Shown in pieces: positions 8,942-16,768 of a stretch of DNA of 64,000 nucleotides. The notes below the pieces were generated by a model that was not told where the DNA came from, searched no databases, and was given only the letters and a program-made list of their open reading frames with translations. Where the stretch lies: positions 310,001-374,000 of the forward strand of contig NZ_JOEV01000005.1 in the NCBI RefSeq assembly GCF_000721105.1, written 5' to 3'. A program made the translations under genes and the position numbers. The stretch is from Streptomyces cellulosae (GTDB taxonomy: Bacteria > Actinomycetota > Actinomycetes > Streptomycetales > Streptomycetaceae). Position 1 is the first letter of the stretch. Each line of letters begins with the position of its first letter.

Positions 8942-9271
8942 CTACCCACCGGAGTCGGGCCCGGGGTGCGGCGGGCCCGTCCTGCGCGCGGCCCGCTGGG
9001 CGAGGCTTGTCATTCCGAGGCTGACGACAGTGCTCACCGGGGTGACATCGTTCATGAACAGCTCCGTCCCGAGCCGGAACGGGAACGATGCGTCCACCGC
9101 GTGGTAGAGCACGGTAAGGCCGAACAACGCCGTCCCCGCGCCCCACAGCCGGGGCCTGGTCGCCGGCGTCGTCCACCATGGCGGCATCCTCGACGATACG
9201 GCCGCCGTGAGACCCACGGCGAGCAAGAAGAAGGCCATGAGGAAAAGCAGCAGGGTGACGGCTATGCCCAC
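8942..9271 (-). CDS. small membrane protein, unknown function
   Basis: 109 residues from a GTG start. Hydrophobic helix 1 spans ~2-27 (VTLLLFLMAFFLLAVGLTAA), helix 2 ~45-62 (LFGLTVLYHAVDA), helix 3 ~78-95; the C-terminus is short, basic and Pro/Gly-rich. No known family recognised; the pattern resembles small Streptomyces membrane proteins of unknown role. It ends 3 nt from the converging STAS-ANTAR gene. Shine-Dalgarno is weak, so the start is uncertain. Confidence 0.6.
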   Translation of the reverse strand: MGIAVTLLLFLMAFFLLAVGLTAAVSSRMPPWWTTPATRPRLWGAGTALFGLTVLYHAVDASFPFRLGTELFMNDVTPVSTVVSLGMTSLAQRAARRTGPPHPGPDSGG

Positions 9272-9367
9272 CGCTTGATCGTGGCACCGCCGCGGATCCC
9301 TGGATACGGCCCCTGTCCCGGCTTGACGAAGTCATTGCGGGGTCAGGAGGCGTTCCGGGGCGGGGCT

Positions 9368-10447
9368 TTACCGCGTGAGCCCGATCTTGTCGCAGGCGGG
9401 CCGGAGGTCAGGAGTGCAGATCTGGTCGACGGTGTACACGCCGTCCTTGACGAGGGTCCGGCCGATGGTGGCGGCCGTCACCGCGGTCGGCGTGAGCAGG
9501 ACGGACGGGATGCGCCGGGTCGTGGGGCTGTCGGTCGTCGTCGTGGCGATGTCTCCCAGGTCCTCGCCACGTCCCAGGGCGACGGCCATCGCGGCGGCCG
9601 TGGCGGCTTCCGACGCGAAGGGTTTGTACACCGTCATGTACTGCTCGCCCTTGACGATGCGTTGCACCGCGTCGAGGTCGGCGTCCTGACCGGTGACCGG
9701 AGGAAGCTTTCTGACACCGGCGCCCTTCAGGGCGGAGATGACGCCCTCGGCGATGGAGTCGTTGGCCGCCAGGACCCCGCCGATGCGGTCCGGGCCCAGT
9801 GCCGCGATGGCGCCGACCATGTCGGCGTGGGCGTTCATCGTGTTCCAGCCCTGGATGTCGTACGACCTGGCGATCTTCGTCCTGCCTTCGAGGACGGACA
9901 GCGCGCCCTTGCGGTACGACGGCGCGTTGGGGCTGGTGGGATCGCCGTTCATCATGACGATGTTCTTTTGGCCCGCCGTGTCGCCCATGGCCGTCAGGAG
10001 TGCCTGGCCCTGGAGCCGGCCGACCTTCACGCCGTCGAAACTGACGTAGGCCGAGACGGGTCCCTCGGCGAGCCGGTCGTAGGCGACGACGGGGACACCC
10101 TCGTTGCGCGCCTCCTGGATCGAGGAGCGCAGCGCCTTGGTGTCGGCGGTGTCGAGGATGATGACCTTGGCCCCGTTGGTGATCATGGACACCATCTGTT
10201 GCCGCTGCGTCGACGCGTCGTTCTCCGCGTTGGCGTACTTGGTCGTGCAGCGGGGGCAGAGTTTCTTCACGTGCGCTTCGATGAGCGGCTTGTCGGACTG
10301 CTCCCAGCGCGGGATGACCCGGCTGGGCAGCAGCAGGCCGACGGTGAAGCTGTCGGTGTCCGTCCCCTGGTCTCCCGCGCAGGCGGAGAGGGAGATCGTC
10401 ACTCCCGCGACGAGCGTCACGACCGTGTGCCAGGTGCGTCCCTTCAC
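9368..10447 (-). CDS. sugar-binding lipoprotein (XylF-like), coupled to a phosphatase gene
   Basis: 359 residues. Lipoprotein signal with lipobox LSAC (Cys ~23), followed by a type-1 periplasmic-binding fold (Peripla_BP_4): residues such as VPVVAYDRLAEGPVSAYVSF, MMNGDPTSPNAPSYRKGA, VLAANDSIAEGV and PPVTGQDADLDAVQRIVKGE match xylose/ribose-type solute-binding proteins of CUT2 transporters. It is a paralogue of the lipoprotein at 13471. Two cysteine pairs, CPRC near residue 69 and a C-terminal CTPDLRPAC, are conserved in both. GTG 10447 follows GAGGAG, and its first bases overlap the stop of the upstream phosphatase gene (GTGA), so it is translated together with a signalling protein and not with an ATPase or permease. 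Confidence 0.9.
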   Translation of the reverse strand: MKGRTWHTVVTLVAGVTISLSACAGDQGTDTDSFTVGLLLPSRVIPRWEQSDKPLIEAHVKKLCPRCTTKYANAENDASTQRQQMVSMITNGAKVIILDTADTKALRSSIQEARNEGVPVVAYDRLAEGPVSAYVSFDGVKVGRLQGQALLTAMGDTAGQKNIVMMNGDPTSPNAPSYRKGALSVLEGRTKIARSYDIQGWNTMNAHADMVGAIAALGPDRIGGVLAANDSIAEGVISALKGAGVRKLPPVTGQDADLDAVQRIVKGEQYMTVYKPFASEAATAAAMAVALGRGEDLGDIATTTTDSPTTRRIPSVLLTPTAVTAATIGRTLVKDGVYTVDQICTPDLRPACDKIGLTR

Positions 10448-12981
10448 GGCAGAGCTCCTCGTTCTGTCGGGGGCCCCGAGTCCTCGGGGGCCGACTCGTG
10501 GGGCGGCACGGTGACCTCGCTCCACACCTGCTTGCCGCCGGCCACGGGCGTCGTTCCGAAGGAGTCCGACATCGCCTCCACCAGCAGCAGGCCCCGGCCG
10601 CCGGTCGATTCCCAGTCCACGATCACGGGCTTGGCCGGCGCCCGCGGCGAGGAGTCGCTCACACAGACCCGCACTCGGTCGGCGCGGAGCGTGAGGTCCA
10701 CGCGGACCGCGCCCTGGGTGTGCACCAGCGCGTTGGTGACCAGCTCGGACACGACCAGGAGCACCGCGTCGGAGGCTGCCTCGGCCTGCCAGCGGCGCAG
10801 CGTACGCGCGGTGAAACGGCGGGCGTGCATGACGGCGTCGGGCAGTCGCCACACCACCCAGTTGGCCCGGATCGGCCGGACCTTCATGCCGTCGTAGCGC
10901 AGCAGCAACAGCGCCACGTCGTCCTCCCGGCGGCCGACGTCGCCGAGGAGTTCGTCGGCCATGCGCCCCGGGTCCGCCGGATCGGCCGCGGCGAGCGCGG
11001 TGCGCGTTCGCCGCATGCCCTCGTCCAGGGGCAGGTCGGCGGCCTCGACCAGACCGTCGGTGACCAGGGCGAGCACCGTGCCGGGGGACAGCGTCACCGC
11101 GGTCATGGGGAACTCCGCCTCCGCGAGGACGCCCAGCGGCAGCCCGCCCTCGACCTGCACCTCCTCGGTCTGTCCGTCGGGGTGACGCAGCAGCGGTGCG
11201 AGGTGGCCCGCCCTCACGAACAGGGTGTTGCCCTCCTCCAGGTCGAGTTCGACGTAGCAGCAGGTCGCGAACAGATCGGTCTCCATGCCGACGAGGAGAC
11301 GGTTGGCGTGGGACACGACCACGTCGGGCGGGTGGCCCTCCACCGCGTAGGCCCTCACCGCCGTACGCATCTGCCCCATGATCGTCGCGGCTCCTGCGCT
11401 GTGTCCCTGCACATCCCCGATGACCAGCGCCACCCGGTCCTCGGAGAGGGCGATGACGTCGTACCAGTCACCGCCGACCTGCAGGCCTCGCCGGGCGGGC
11501 AGGTAACGGGCGACGGCCGTGCAGCCGGGCAGTTCGGGAAGGCGTCGGGGCAGCAGGCTGCGCTGGAGCATCGTCGCGAGTTCCTGCTCCGCGTCGTGTG
11601 CGTGCGCGCGCTTGAGGGCCTGTCCGATCAGCGCGGCGGTGGCCGTCAGCAGGGTCCGTTCCTCGGGGACGAACTCGTGCGGCTGGTCCCAGCCGACCAG
11701 GCAGACACCGGCGACGCCGCCCTCGGCGGGAAGCGGCAGTACGGCCAGGCCGCCGCTGCCGATGCCCGCCAGCGCGGGTTCGAGGGCCGAACCGGCGGGC
11801 CACAGGTCCATGCGTCCGTCCTGCAGGGCCAGTTGCAGGGTGGGCAGGGCGCTGAGCGGGGCTTCGGGCCATTCCGAACGCCACTCGGAGCCCCAGATCT
11901 CCGGCCAGGCGGCGGGCTCGGGCGGATCGAGCGCGGTGACCAGGAGCCGGTCGTCCTGCAACTCGGCCAGCGCCACCCGGTCGGAGGCCAGCGGTTCACG
12001 CAGCGCGGTGATCGCCACCTGGCCGACCTCACGGACGCTCGCTGCGCCGTCGAGCGCCGCGGTCAGCCACTGGATGCGGGAGACGTCATCCCCGCTCCGG
12101 CTCAGCACCGAGGTCGCCGTCACCACGCCCAGCACCCGCTGTGCCTGGCCGTCGGTGCCGGCCGCCACCCGGCAGCTCAGACTCAGCCAGCGCATCTCGC
12201 CACTGGGGCGCCGGACGCGGAACTCCAGCTCCCGCAGACCGTACGCCTGGCTGGCCGGCTCCAGTACCGCCATCAGCGCGTGCATGTCTTCCGGCAAGGC
12301 GTGCGCGAGCAGGGTGTCGGCCTTGCCGTCGAAGTCGTCCGGTGCGATGCCGAGCAGCTCCAGCAGCATCTCGTCCGCCTCCACCAGGCCGGTGTCCGGC
12401 ACCAGGACGAAGGAGCCCGCGCGCAGGCTGCGCAGCGCGGGAGACAGCAGCGCCGAGGTACCGGGCCGGCCGGCCCCGGCCTGCAGCAGGTCGGCGATCG
12501 TGTCGGCATACCGTTCCAGGAAGCGCCGTTGTTCGGCCTCGAAGCCGTGCGCGAACCCGCCCATGACGACCAGGCAGCCCAGTCGTCTGCCGCCCGCCGC
12601 CAAGGGCAGCGCGCCGAGCGACATCTCTGCTCGCGGCGGCGCCGGCACCCCCTCGGAGAAGGAGGCGAGGACAGCGGGGCTGAGCCACACGGACCGGCCG
12701 GCGCGGACGGCGTGCGCCGCCGGCGAGCCGCCGGCCAGAGACAGCCGTTCCGGCGCCCCGGGCGGGGAGGCGACGCAGCCGGCCGTCTCCGTCAGCCGCA
12801 GCTCGTCGCCCCCGGCGTCGAGCACATAGACCGCCGCCAATTCCGCTCCGGCGAAGGTCAGGGCCCGATGGCTCACAGCGGCCTCCGGCATCGCGGGCGG
12901 AGAAGAATCCCTGCCCGCCGTGCCGGCCTCGGATGCCCGCAGCTGTGTGACTCCGGCCCGGGCACGGCCGTCCTGGGGCAT
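10444..12981 (-). CDS. GAF-PAS-GAF-SpoIIE phosphatase with HATPase (RsbU-like) domain
   Basis: 845 residues, soluble. Order: GAF-like domain (~35-170), PAS domain (~190-300, ending with the PAC segment LRELEFRVRRPSGEMRWLSL), second GAF (~315-450), SpoIIE/PP2C phosphatase (~480-690: GGDWYDVIALSED, VIGDVQGHSAGA, LVTDGLVE and DDVALLLL carry the metal-binding aspartates), and a HATPase_c anti-sigma-kinase-like domain (~720-835: VSELVTNALVHTQGAV and GRGLLLVEAM). Such proteins dephosphorylate STAS anti-sigma antagonists and may phosphorylate them through the kinase module. The start at 12981 has GGAGG 12 nt upstream. It is the first gene of a two-gene unit with the sugar-binding lipoprotein. A STAS partner is not adjacent; the STAS-ANTAR protein at 8048 is the nearest. 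Confidence 0.93.
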   Translation of the reverse strand: MPQDGRARAGVTQLRASEAGTAGRDSSPPAMPEAAVSHRALTFAGAELAAVYVLDAGGDELRLTETAGCVASPPGAPERLSLAGGSPAAHAVRAGRSVWLSPAVLASFSEGVPAPPRAEMSLGALPLAAGGRRLGCLVVMGGFAHGFEAEQRRFLERYADTIADLLQAGAGRPGTSALLSPALRSLRAGSFVLVPDTGLVEADEMLLELLGIAPDDFDGKADTLLAHALPEDMHALMAVLEPASQAYGLRELEFRVRRPSGEMRWLSLSCRVAAGTDGQAQRVLGVVTATSVLSRSGDDVSRIQWLTAALDGAASVREVGQVAITALREPLASDRVALAELQDDRLLVTALDPPEPAAWPEIWGSEWRSEWPEAPLSALPTLQLALQDGRMDLWPAGSALEPALAGIGSGGLAVLPLPAEGGVAGVCLVGWDQPHEFVPEERTLLTATAALIGQALKRAHAHDAEQELATMLQRSLLPRRLPELPGCTAVARYLPARRGLQVGGDWYDVIALSEDRVALVIGDVQGHSAGAATIMGQMRTAVRAYAVEGHPPDVVVSHANRLLVGMETDLFATCCYVELDLEEGNTLFVRAGHLAPLLRHPDGQTEEVQVEGGLPLGVLAEAEFPMTAVTLSPGTVLALVTDGLVEAADLPLDEGMRRTRTALAAADPADPGRMADELLGDVGRREDDVALLLLRYDGMKVRPIRANWVVWRLPDAVMHARRFTARTLRRWQAEAASDAVLLVVSELVTNALVHTQGAVRVDLTLRADRVRVCVSDSSPRAPAKPVIVDWESTGGRGLLLVEAMSDSFGTTPVAGGKQVWSEVTVPPHESAPEDSGPPTERGALP

Positions 12982-13070
12982 GTCCGCAACGTACCTCCGT
13001 CCGTGCCGCAGGTGCCGACACGCTGAGAGAGCTGAGCACCCATGACAAGAATCTCACAGGAGAACGAAAC

Positions 13071-13088
13071 GGACAGATCCATCTGTTC
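13071..13088. promoter_or_regulatory. near-perfect palindrome ggacagatccatctgttc
   Basis: An 18-bp inverted repeat with one mismatched pair, about 90 nt upstream of the phosphatase start. Its right arm contains CTGTTCA, the reverse complement of TGAACAG, which is present in every unit of the adjacent 25-bp array. Confidence 0.4.
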
Positions 13089-13116
13089 ACACCCTTCGCG
13101 GAAGCCGACAGAGGTC

Positions 13117-13208
13117 CCACGGCTGCTGAACAGACCCGGGTCCACGGCTGCTGAACAGACCCGGGTCCACGGCTGCTGAACAGACCCGGGTCCACGGCTG
13201 CTGAACAG
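13117..13208. repeat. 25-bp tandem array, about 3.7 copies, in a divergent promoter region
   Basis: ccacggctgctgaacagacc plus cgggt is repeated exactly at 13117, 13142 and 13167, with a fourth copy from 13192 that diverges after 17 nt. It lies in the 489-bp gap between the divergent phosphatase (12981) and lipoprotein (13471) genes. No gene is supported in this gap. Confidence 0.95.
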
Positions 13209-13470
13209 GTCCCGGTCCCCCCATGCCGACACGGCGGGAACCACGACCGCCGACAAGTCCGGAACCACGACTTTCACCGGCCCGCCGGACGCCTCCGCTC
13301 GCCGAGTCGCTGCGTTCGCAGATCACCGCGGCCGGTGCCAGACTGACGACGTGGTCGTCCTGCCGCCACCGCCCACGACGTGGCCGCAGCTGTGCAGGCG
13401 GGCGGCGACCGGTGCGGCGAATCTCCGGGCTGACGCGGCGACCTCGGGACCGGCACGGGAGGTCTTGCGC

Positions 13471-14583
13471 ATGAAGGCCTGCACACGGGAGGCGGCCCTC
13501 GCCGCGACCGCCCTGTCCACGGTCGTCATCCTCGCGGCCTGCGGGACCGGCACCGGCGGCGACACCGACGGGGACACCACCTCCATCGGTCTGCTGATGC
13601 CGGACGCCACCACGGCCCGGTGGGAGACGCAGGACAGGCCTCTGCTCGAGAAGAAGATCGGCGAGCTGTGCGCCGACTGCACGGTCCAGCACGCCAACGC
13701 CAAGGGCGATGTGGCCCTCCAGCAGGAACAGATGGACTCGATGATCACCAAGGGTGTCGACGCGATCGTGCTCGTGGCCCTGGACGGCAGATCACTCGGT
13801 GCCGCGGTCAGGGACGCCGACGAGGCGCACATTCCGGTCATCGCCTACGACCGCCTGGCCGAGGGCCCCATCGCCGGTTACGTCTCCTTCGACGGCGAGG
13901 AGGTCGGCAAGCTTCAGGGCCGGGCACTCCTCCAGGCCATAGGCGCCAAGGTGCACGACGGCGAGATCGTGATGATGAACGGCGACCCCGAGGATCCCAA
14001 CGCGGTGGCGTTCAAGAAGGGTGCCCTGTCCGTGCTCCGGGGGAGAGTGAAGATCGGCAAGGAGTACGACACGCTCCAGTGGAGGGCGGAGACCGCGAAC
14101 ATGAACATGTCCGGTGCCATCGCCGCCCTCGGCGTCGACAACATCAACGGGGTCTACGCCGCCAACGACGGACTCGCCGCGGGCAGCATCGCCGCCCTCA
14201 AGGCGAACAAGGTCCATCCGCTGCCCCCCGTCACCGGACAGGACGCCGAGCTGGGAGCGGTACGGCGCATCGTCGCCGGCGATCAGTACATGACGGTGCT
14301 CAAGCCCTTCCGGCCGGAGGCTTCCGCCGCAGCGGCCATGGCCGTCGCCGCGGCGCGCGGTGACAGCCTCGCCCGGGTCGCCAAGGACGAGGCGGGGGCC
14401 GGCACCGGCAAGGAGACGGTGCGGACCAGCACCGGCAAGGAGGTGCCCGCCGTCCTGCTCGCACCCGTGTCCGTGACCGTCGGCACCATCGAGGACACCT
14501 TGGTGAAGAGCGGCGTGTACACGATCCAGGAGATATGCGTCCCCCGGCTCAGGACAGCCTGTGACAGGGCCGGGCTGACCTGA
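13471..14583 (+). CDS. sugar-binding lipoprotein (XylF-like) of an ABC transporter
   Basis: 370 residues. Lipoprotein signal with lipobox LAAC (Cys ~23), then a Peripla_BP_4 domain: IPVIAYDRLAEGPIAGYVSF, MMNGDPEDPNAVAFKKGA, VYAANDGLAAGSIAALKANK, PPVTGQDAELGAVRRIVAGD. It is the receptor for the ATPase and permease that follow, most likely for xylose or another pentose. Cysteines CADC and a C-terminal CVPRLRTAC match those of the paralogue at 9368. ATG 13471 follows GGGAGGT at 8 nt; longer in-frame starts upstream would disturb the lipoprotein signal. A stretch of degenerate repeats separates it from the ATPase gene. Confidence 0.93.
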   Translation: MKACTREAALAATALSTVVILAACGTGTGGDTDGDTTSIGLLMPDATTARWETQDRPLLEKKIGELCADCTVQHANAKGDVALQQEQMDSMITKGVDAIVLVALDGRSLGAAVRDADEAHIPVIAYDRLAEGPIAGYVSFDGEEVGKLQGRALLQAIGAKVHDGEIVMMNGDPEDPNAVAFKKGALSVLRGRVKIGKEYDTLQWRAETANMNMSGAIAALGVDNINGVYAANDGLAAGSIAALKANKVHPLPPVTGQDAELGAVRRIVAGDQYMTVLKPFRPEASAAAAMAVAAARGDSLARVAKDEAGAGTGKETVRTSTGKEVPAVLLAPVSVTVGTIEDTLVKSGVYTIQEICVPRLRTACDRAGLT

Positions 14584-14624
14584 CGGACCGTTTCCCGTCG
14601 GGCGTGCGGGCCCGAGACGCCGAA

Positions 14625-14716
14625 AATTCGGGAACTATGGGAGATTCCGGGAGTATGGGATATCCAGGAAGCGTGGGAGTTCCGGGAAGCCTGTGACCCT
14701 GGTGATTCCGGGAAGG
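14625..14716. repeat. degenerate ~18-bp repeats between lipoprotein and ATPase genes
   Basis: Five imperfect copies of a unit like attccgggagtatgggag, at about 14625, 14644, 14662, 14680 and 14704. The last copy supplies the GGAAGGAG ribosome-binding site of the ATPase gene. Confidence 0.7.
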
Positions 14717-14727
14717 AGATGTTCCCT

Positions 14728-15501
14728 GTGCCGACACCGCCCTTGCTGGCGCTGCACGGCGTGTGCAAGCGCTTCGGCGTCGTCGAGGTCCTCAGCGACA
14801 TCGAGCTGGAGATTCGCGCCGGTCAGGTCCTCGCTCTGCTGGGCGACAACGGTGCCGGGAAGTCCACCCTGGTCAAGGCGATCTCCGGAGTCACTCCCGC
14901 GGACAAGGGGGTCATCGAGTGGGAGGGGCGTGCCGTCCACATCAGGCGCCCCAACGACGCCCGGGAGCTCGGCATCGCCACCGTCTACCAGGACCTCGCG
15001 CTGTGCGGGAACCTCGACGTCGTCGGCAATCTGTTCCTCGGGCGGGAGATCCGCCGGCACGGGTTCCTCGACGAGGTGGAGATGGAGCACCGCACCAGGC
15101 ACCTGCTCCAGCGTCTGACCAGGGGCATCCCGGATCTGCGCGCCCCTGTCGTCTCCCTGTCCAGCGGTCAGCGGCAGACAGTCGCCATCGCGCGCTCCCT
15201 GCTGGGCAACCCGCGGGTCATCCTCCTGGACGAACCCACCGCGGCGCTGGGTTTCGAGCAGACCGCGGAGGTCCTGGACCTCGTCGACGAGTTGCGTGAC
15301 CGTGGCCTCGGAGTCCTGCTCATCAGTCACAACATGGGCGACGTCAAGGCGCTCGCGGACCGGGCCGCCGTCCTGCGGCTCGGGCGCAACAACGGCTTCT
15401 TCGACGTGAACACCGCCTCGCAGGAGCAGATCATCTCCTCCATCACGGGCGCCACCGAGAACGCGCCCCGCCGGCCGGCCCACCGGGAGGCGGAATGGTG
15501 A
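14728..15501 (+). CDS. ABC transporter ATP-binding protein (XylG-like, single domain)
   Basis: 257 residues with one nucleotide-binding domain: Walker A GDNGAGKS (~40), signature LSSGQRQ (~145), Walker B VILLDEP (~165), switch His in LISHN (~200). It powers the permease encoded next. Many CUT2 ATPases have two fused domains of ~500 residues; the single-domain form is what I expect for actinobacterial XylG-type proteins. GTG 14728 is preferred because GGAAGGAG lies 9 nt upstream; the in-frame ATG at 14719 directly abuts that site. Overlaps the permease start by 7 nt, so the two are coupled. Confidence 0.92.
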   Translation: MPTPPLLALHGVCKRFGVVEVLSDIELEIRAGQVLALLGDNGAGKSTLVKAISGVTPADKGVIEWEGRAVHIRRPNDARELGIATVYQDLALCGNLDVVGNLFLGREIRRHGFLDEVEMEHRTRHLLQRLTRGIPDLRAPVVSLSSGQRQTVAIARSLLGNPRVILLDEPTAALGFEQTAEVLDLVDELRDRGLGVLLISHNMGDVKALADRAAVLRLGRNNGFFDVNTASQEQIISSITGATENAPRRPAHREAEW

Positions 15502-16706
15502 AAGGGACACAGTCCGTGATCCGCACGGTGGAGGGCTGGGGCACCGTCTTCCGGCGCAAGCTGAGCGCCGGTGAACTCGGCTCGCTCCCCGTCGTCCTGG
15601 TGCTCGCCGTGGTCTGGATCGTCTTCCAGTCCCTGAACAACAACTTCCTCTCGCCCCGGAACCTGTCCAACCTCAGCGTGGACATCGTGGGCACCGGTCT
15701 GATCGCCGTCGGCATCGTCTTCGTACTGCTGCTCGGGGAACTCGACCTGTCGGTGGGCTCGATCAGCGGTCTCGCGGCGGCCGTCTTCGCCGTCCTGAAC
15801 GTGAACAACGGCGTGCCGGAATGGCTCGCCCTCGTCGTCGCGGTACTGGCGGGCACGGTGACGGGAGCCGTCCAGGGCTTCTCCTTCGCCAAGACCCGGG
15901 TACCGGCGTTCGTCGTCACGCTCGCCGGGCTGCTCACCTGGAACGGCCTGATGCTCTACATCCTCGGGACCAGCGGCACCGTCAACCTCGACGAGGGCGG
16001 GCTCCTCGCCCGACTGACCAGCTACTACTTCACCAACGACTTCGCCGCCTACGGCCTGGCGGCGGTCGGAGCGGGTCTGGTGTTCCTGGTGTCCTACCAG
16101 GACCGACGCCGCCGCAAGGCCGTCGGCATGCCCCACCGCTCGCTGCGGGCCATCGGGGTGCGCACGGGCGTCCTCGCCGTGACCGCGTTCGCCGCCGCGT
16201 ATCTGCTCAACCGGTTCCAGGGCCTGCCGCTCGCCCTCCTGCTCTTCCTCCTGGTCGTGGCCGGTCTCGACGTCGTTCTCCGCCGCACGCACTACGGACG
16301 GCAGGTCTACGCCCTGGGCAGCGGCGTCGAGGCGGCCCGCCGCGCCAGCCTCAACGTGACGCGGGTGCAGACGGCGGTCCTCGCGGTGTCGGGCACCATG
16401 GCCGCGGTCGGCGGACTCTTCCTGGCCTCGCGCATCACCTCGGTGAGCCAGAACTCCGGCTCCGGCGTCCTGTTGCTCAACGCCATCGCCGCGGCCGTCA
16501 TCGGCGGCGCCAGCCTGTTCGGCGGGCGGGGCACGACCTGGAACGCGGTCCTCGGCATCCTGGTCATCCAGTCGATCGCCTCCGGCATGGCGATCACGGA
16601 CACCCCCGCGGCGGTCCAGTTCATCATCACGGGCGGCGTCCTCTTCGCCGCGGTGGTCATCGACTCCCTGTCCCGACGCTCCCAGGAGGCACACGGGCGG
16701 GCCTGA
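15495..16706 (+). CDS. sugar ABC transporter permease (XylH-like)
   Basis: 403 residues, about ten transmembrane helices. The conserved CUT2 loop GIVFVLLLGELDLSVGSISG (~75-95) and the C-terminal INAIAAAVIGGASLFGGRG-type segment (~325-345) identify the BPD_transp_2 family. With the lipoprotein and ATPase it forms a complete importer for a monosaccharide; XylH-type length (about 400) and a central basic loop (QDRRRRKAVG) favour a pentose. ATG 15495 has GGGAGGCGG before it and overlaps the ATPase stop. It is the last gene of its unit and converges on the Fis-type regulator. Confidence 0.93.
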   Translation: MVKGTQSVIRTVEGWGTVFRRKLSAGELGSLPVVLVLAVVWIVFQSLNNNFLSPRNLSNLSVDIVGTGLIAVGIVFVLLLGELDLSVGSISGLAAAVFAVLNVNNGVPEWLALVVAVLAGTVTGAVQGFSFAKTRVPAFVVTLAGLLTWNGLMLYILGTSGTVNLDEGGLLARLTSYYFTNDFAAYGLAAVGAGLVFLVSYQDRRRRKAVGMPHRSLRAIGVRTGVLAVTAFAAAYLLNRFQGLPLALLLFLLVVAGLDVVLRRTHYGRQVYALGSGVEAARRASLNVTRVQTAVLAVSGTMAAVGGLFLASRITSVSQNSGSGVLLLNAIAAAVIGGASLFGGRGTTWNAVLGILVIQSIASGMAITDTPAAVQFIITGGVLFAAVVIDSLSRRSQEAHGRA

Positions 16707-16768
16707 CCGGGTTACGGGCGCCGAAGGGGCCGGGCGCTCGGCCGCCGTCGGTCGGGGCCGCAGCTCCG

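Noticed and set aside
13117..13208. CRISPR array or replication origin iterons
   Set aside because: No spacers, no cas or replication genes nearby; located in a divergent promoter region.
14719..14727. ATG start for the ABC ATPase
   Set aside because: It abuts the GGAAGGAG site with no spacing; GTG at 14728 is properly spaced.
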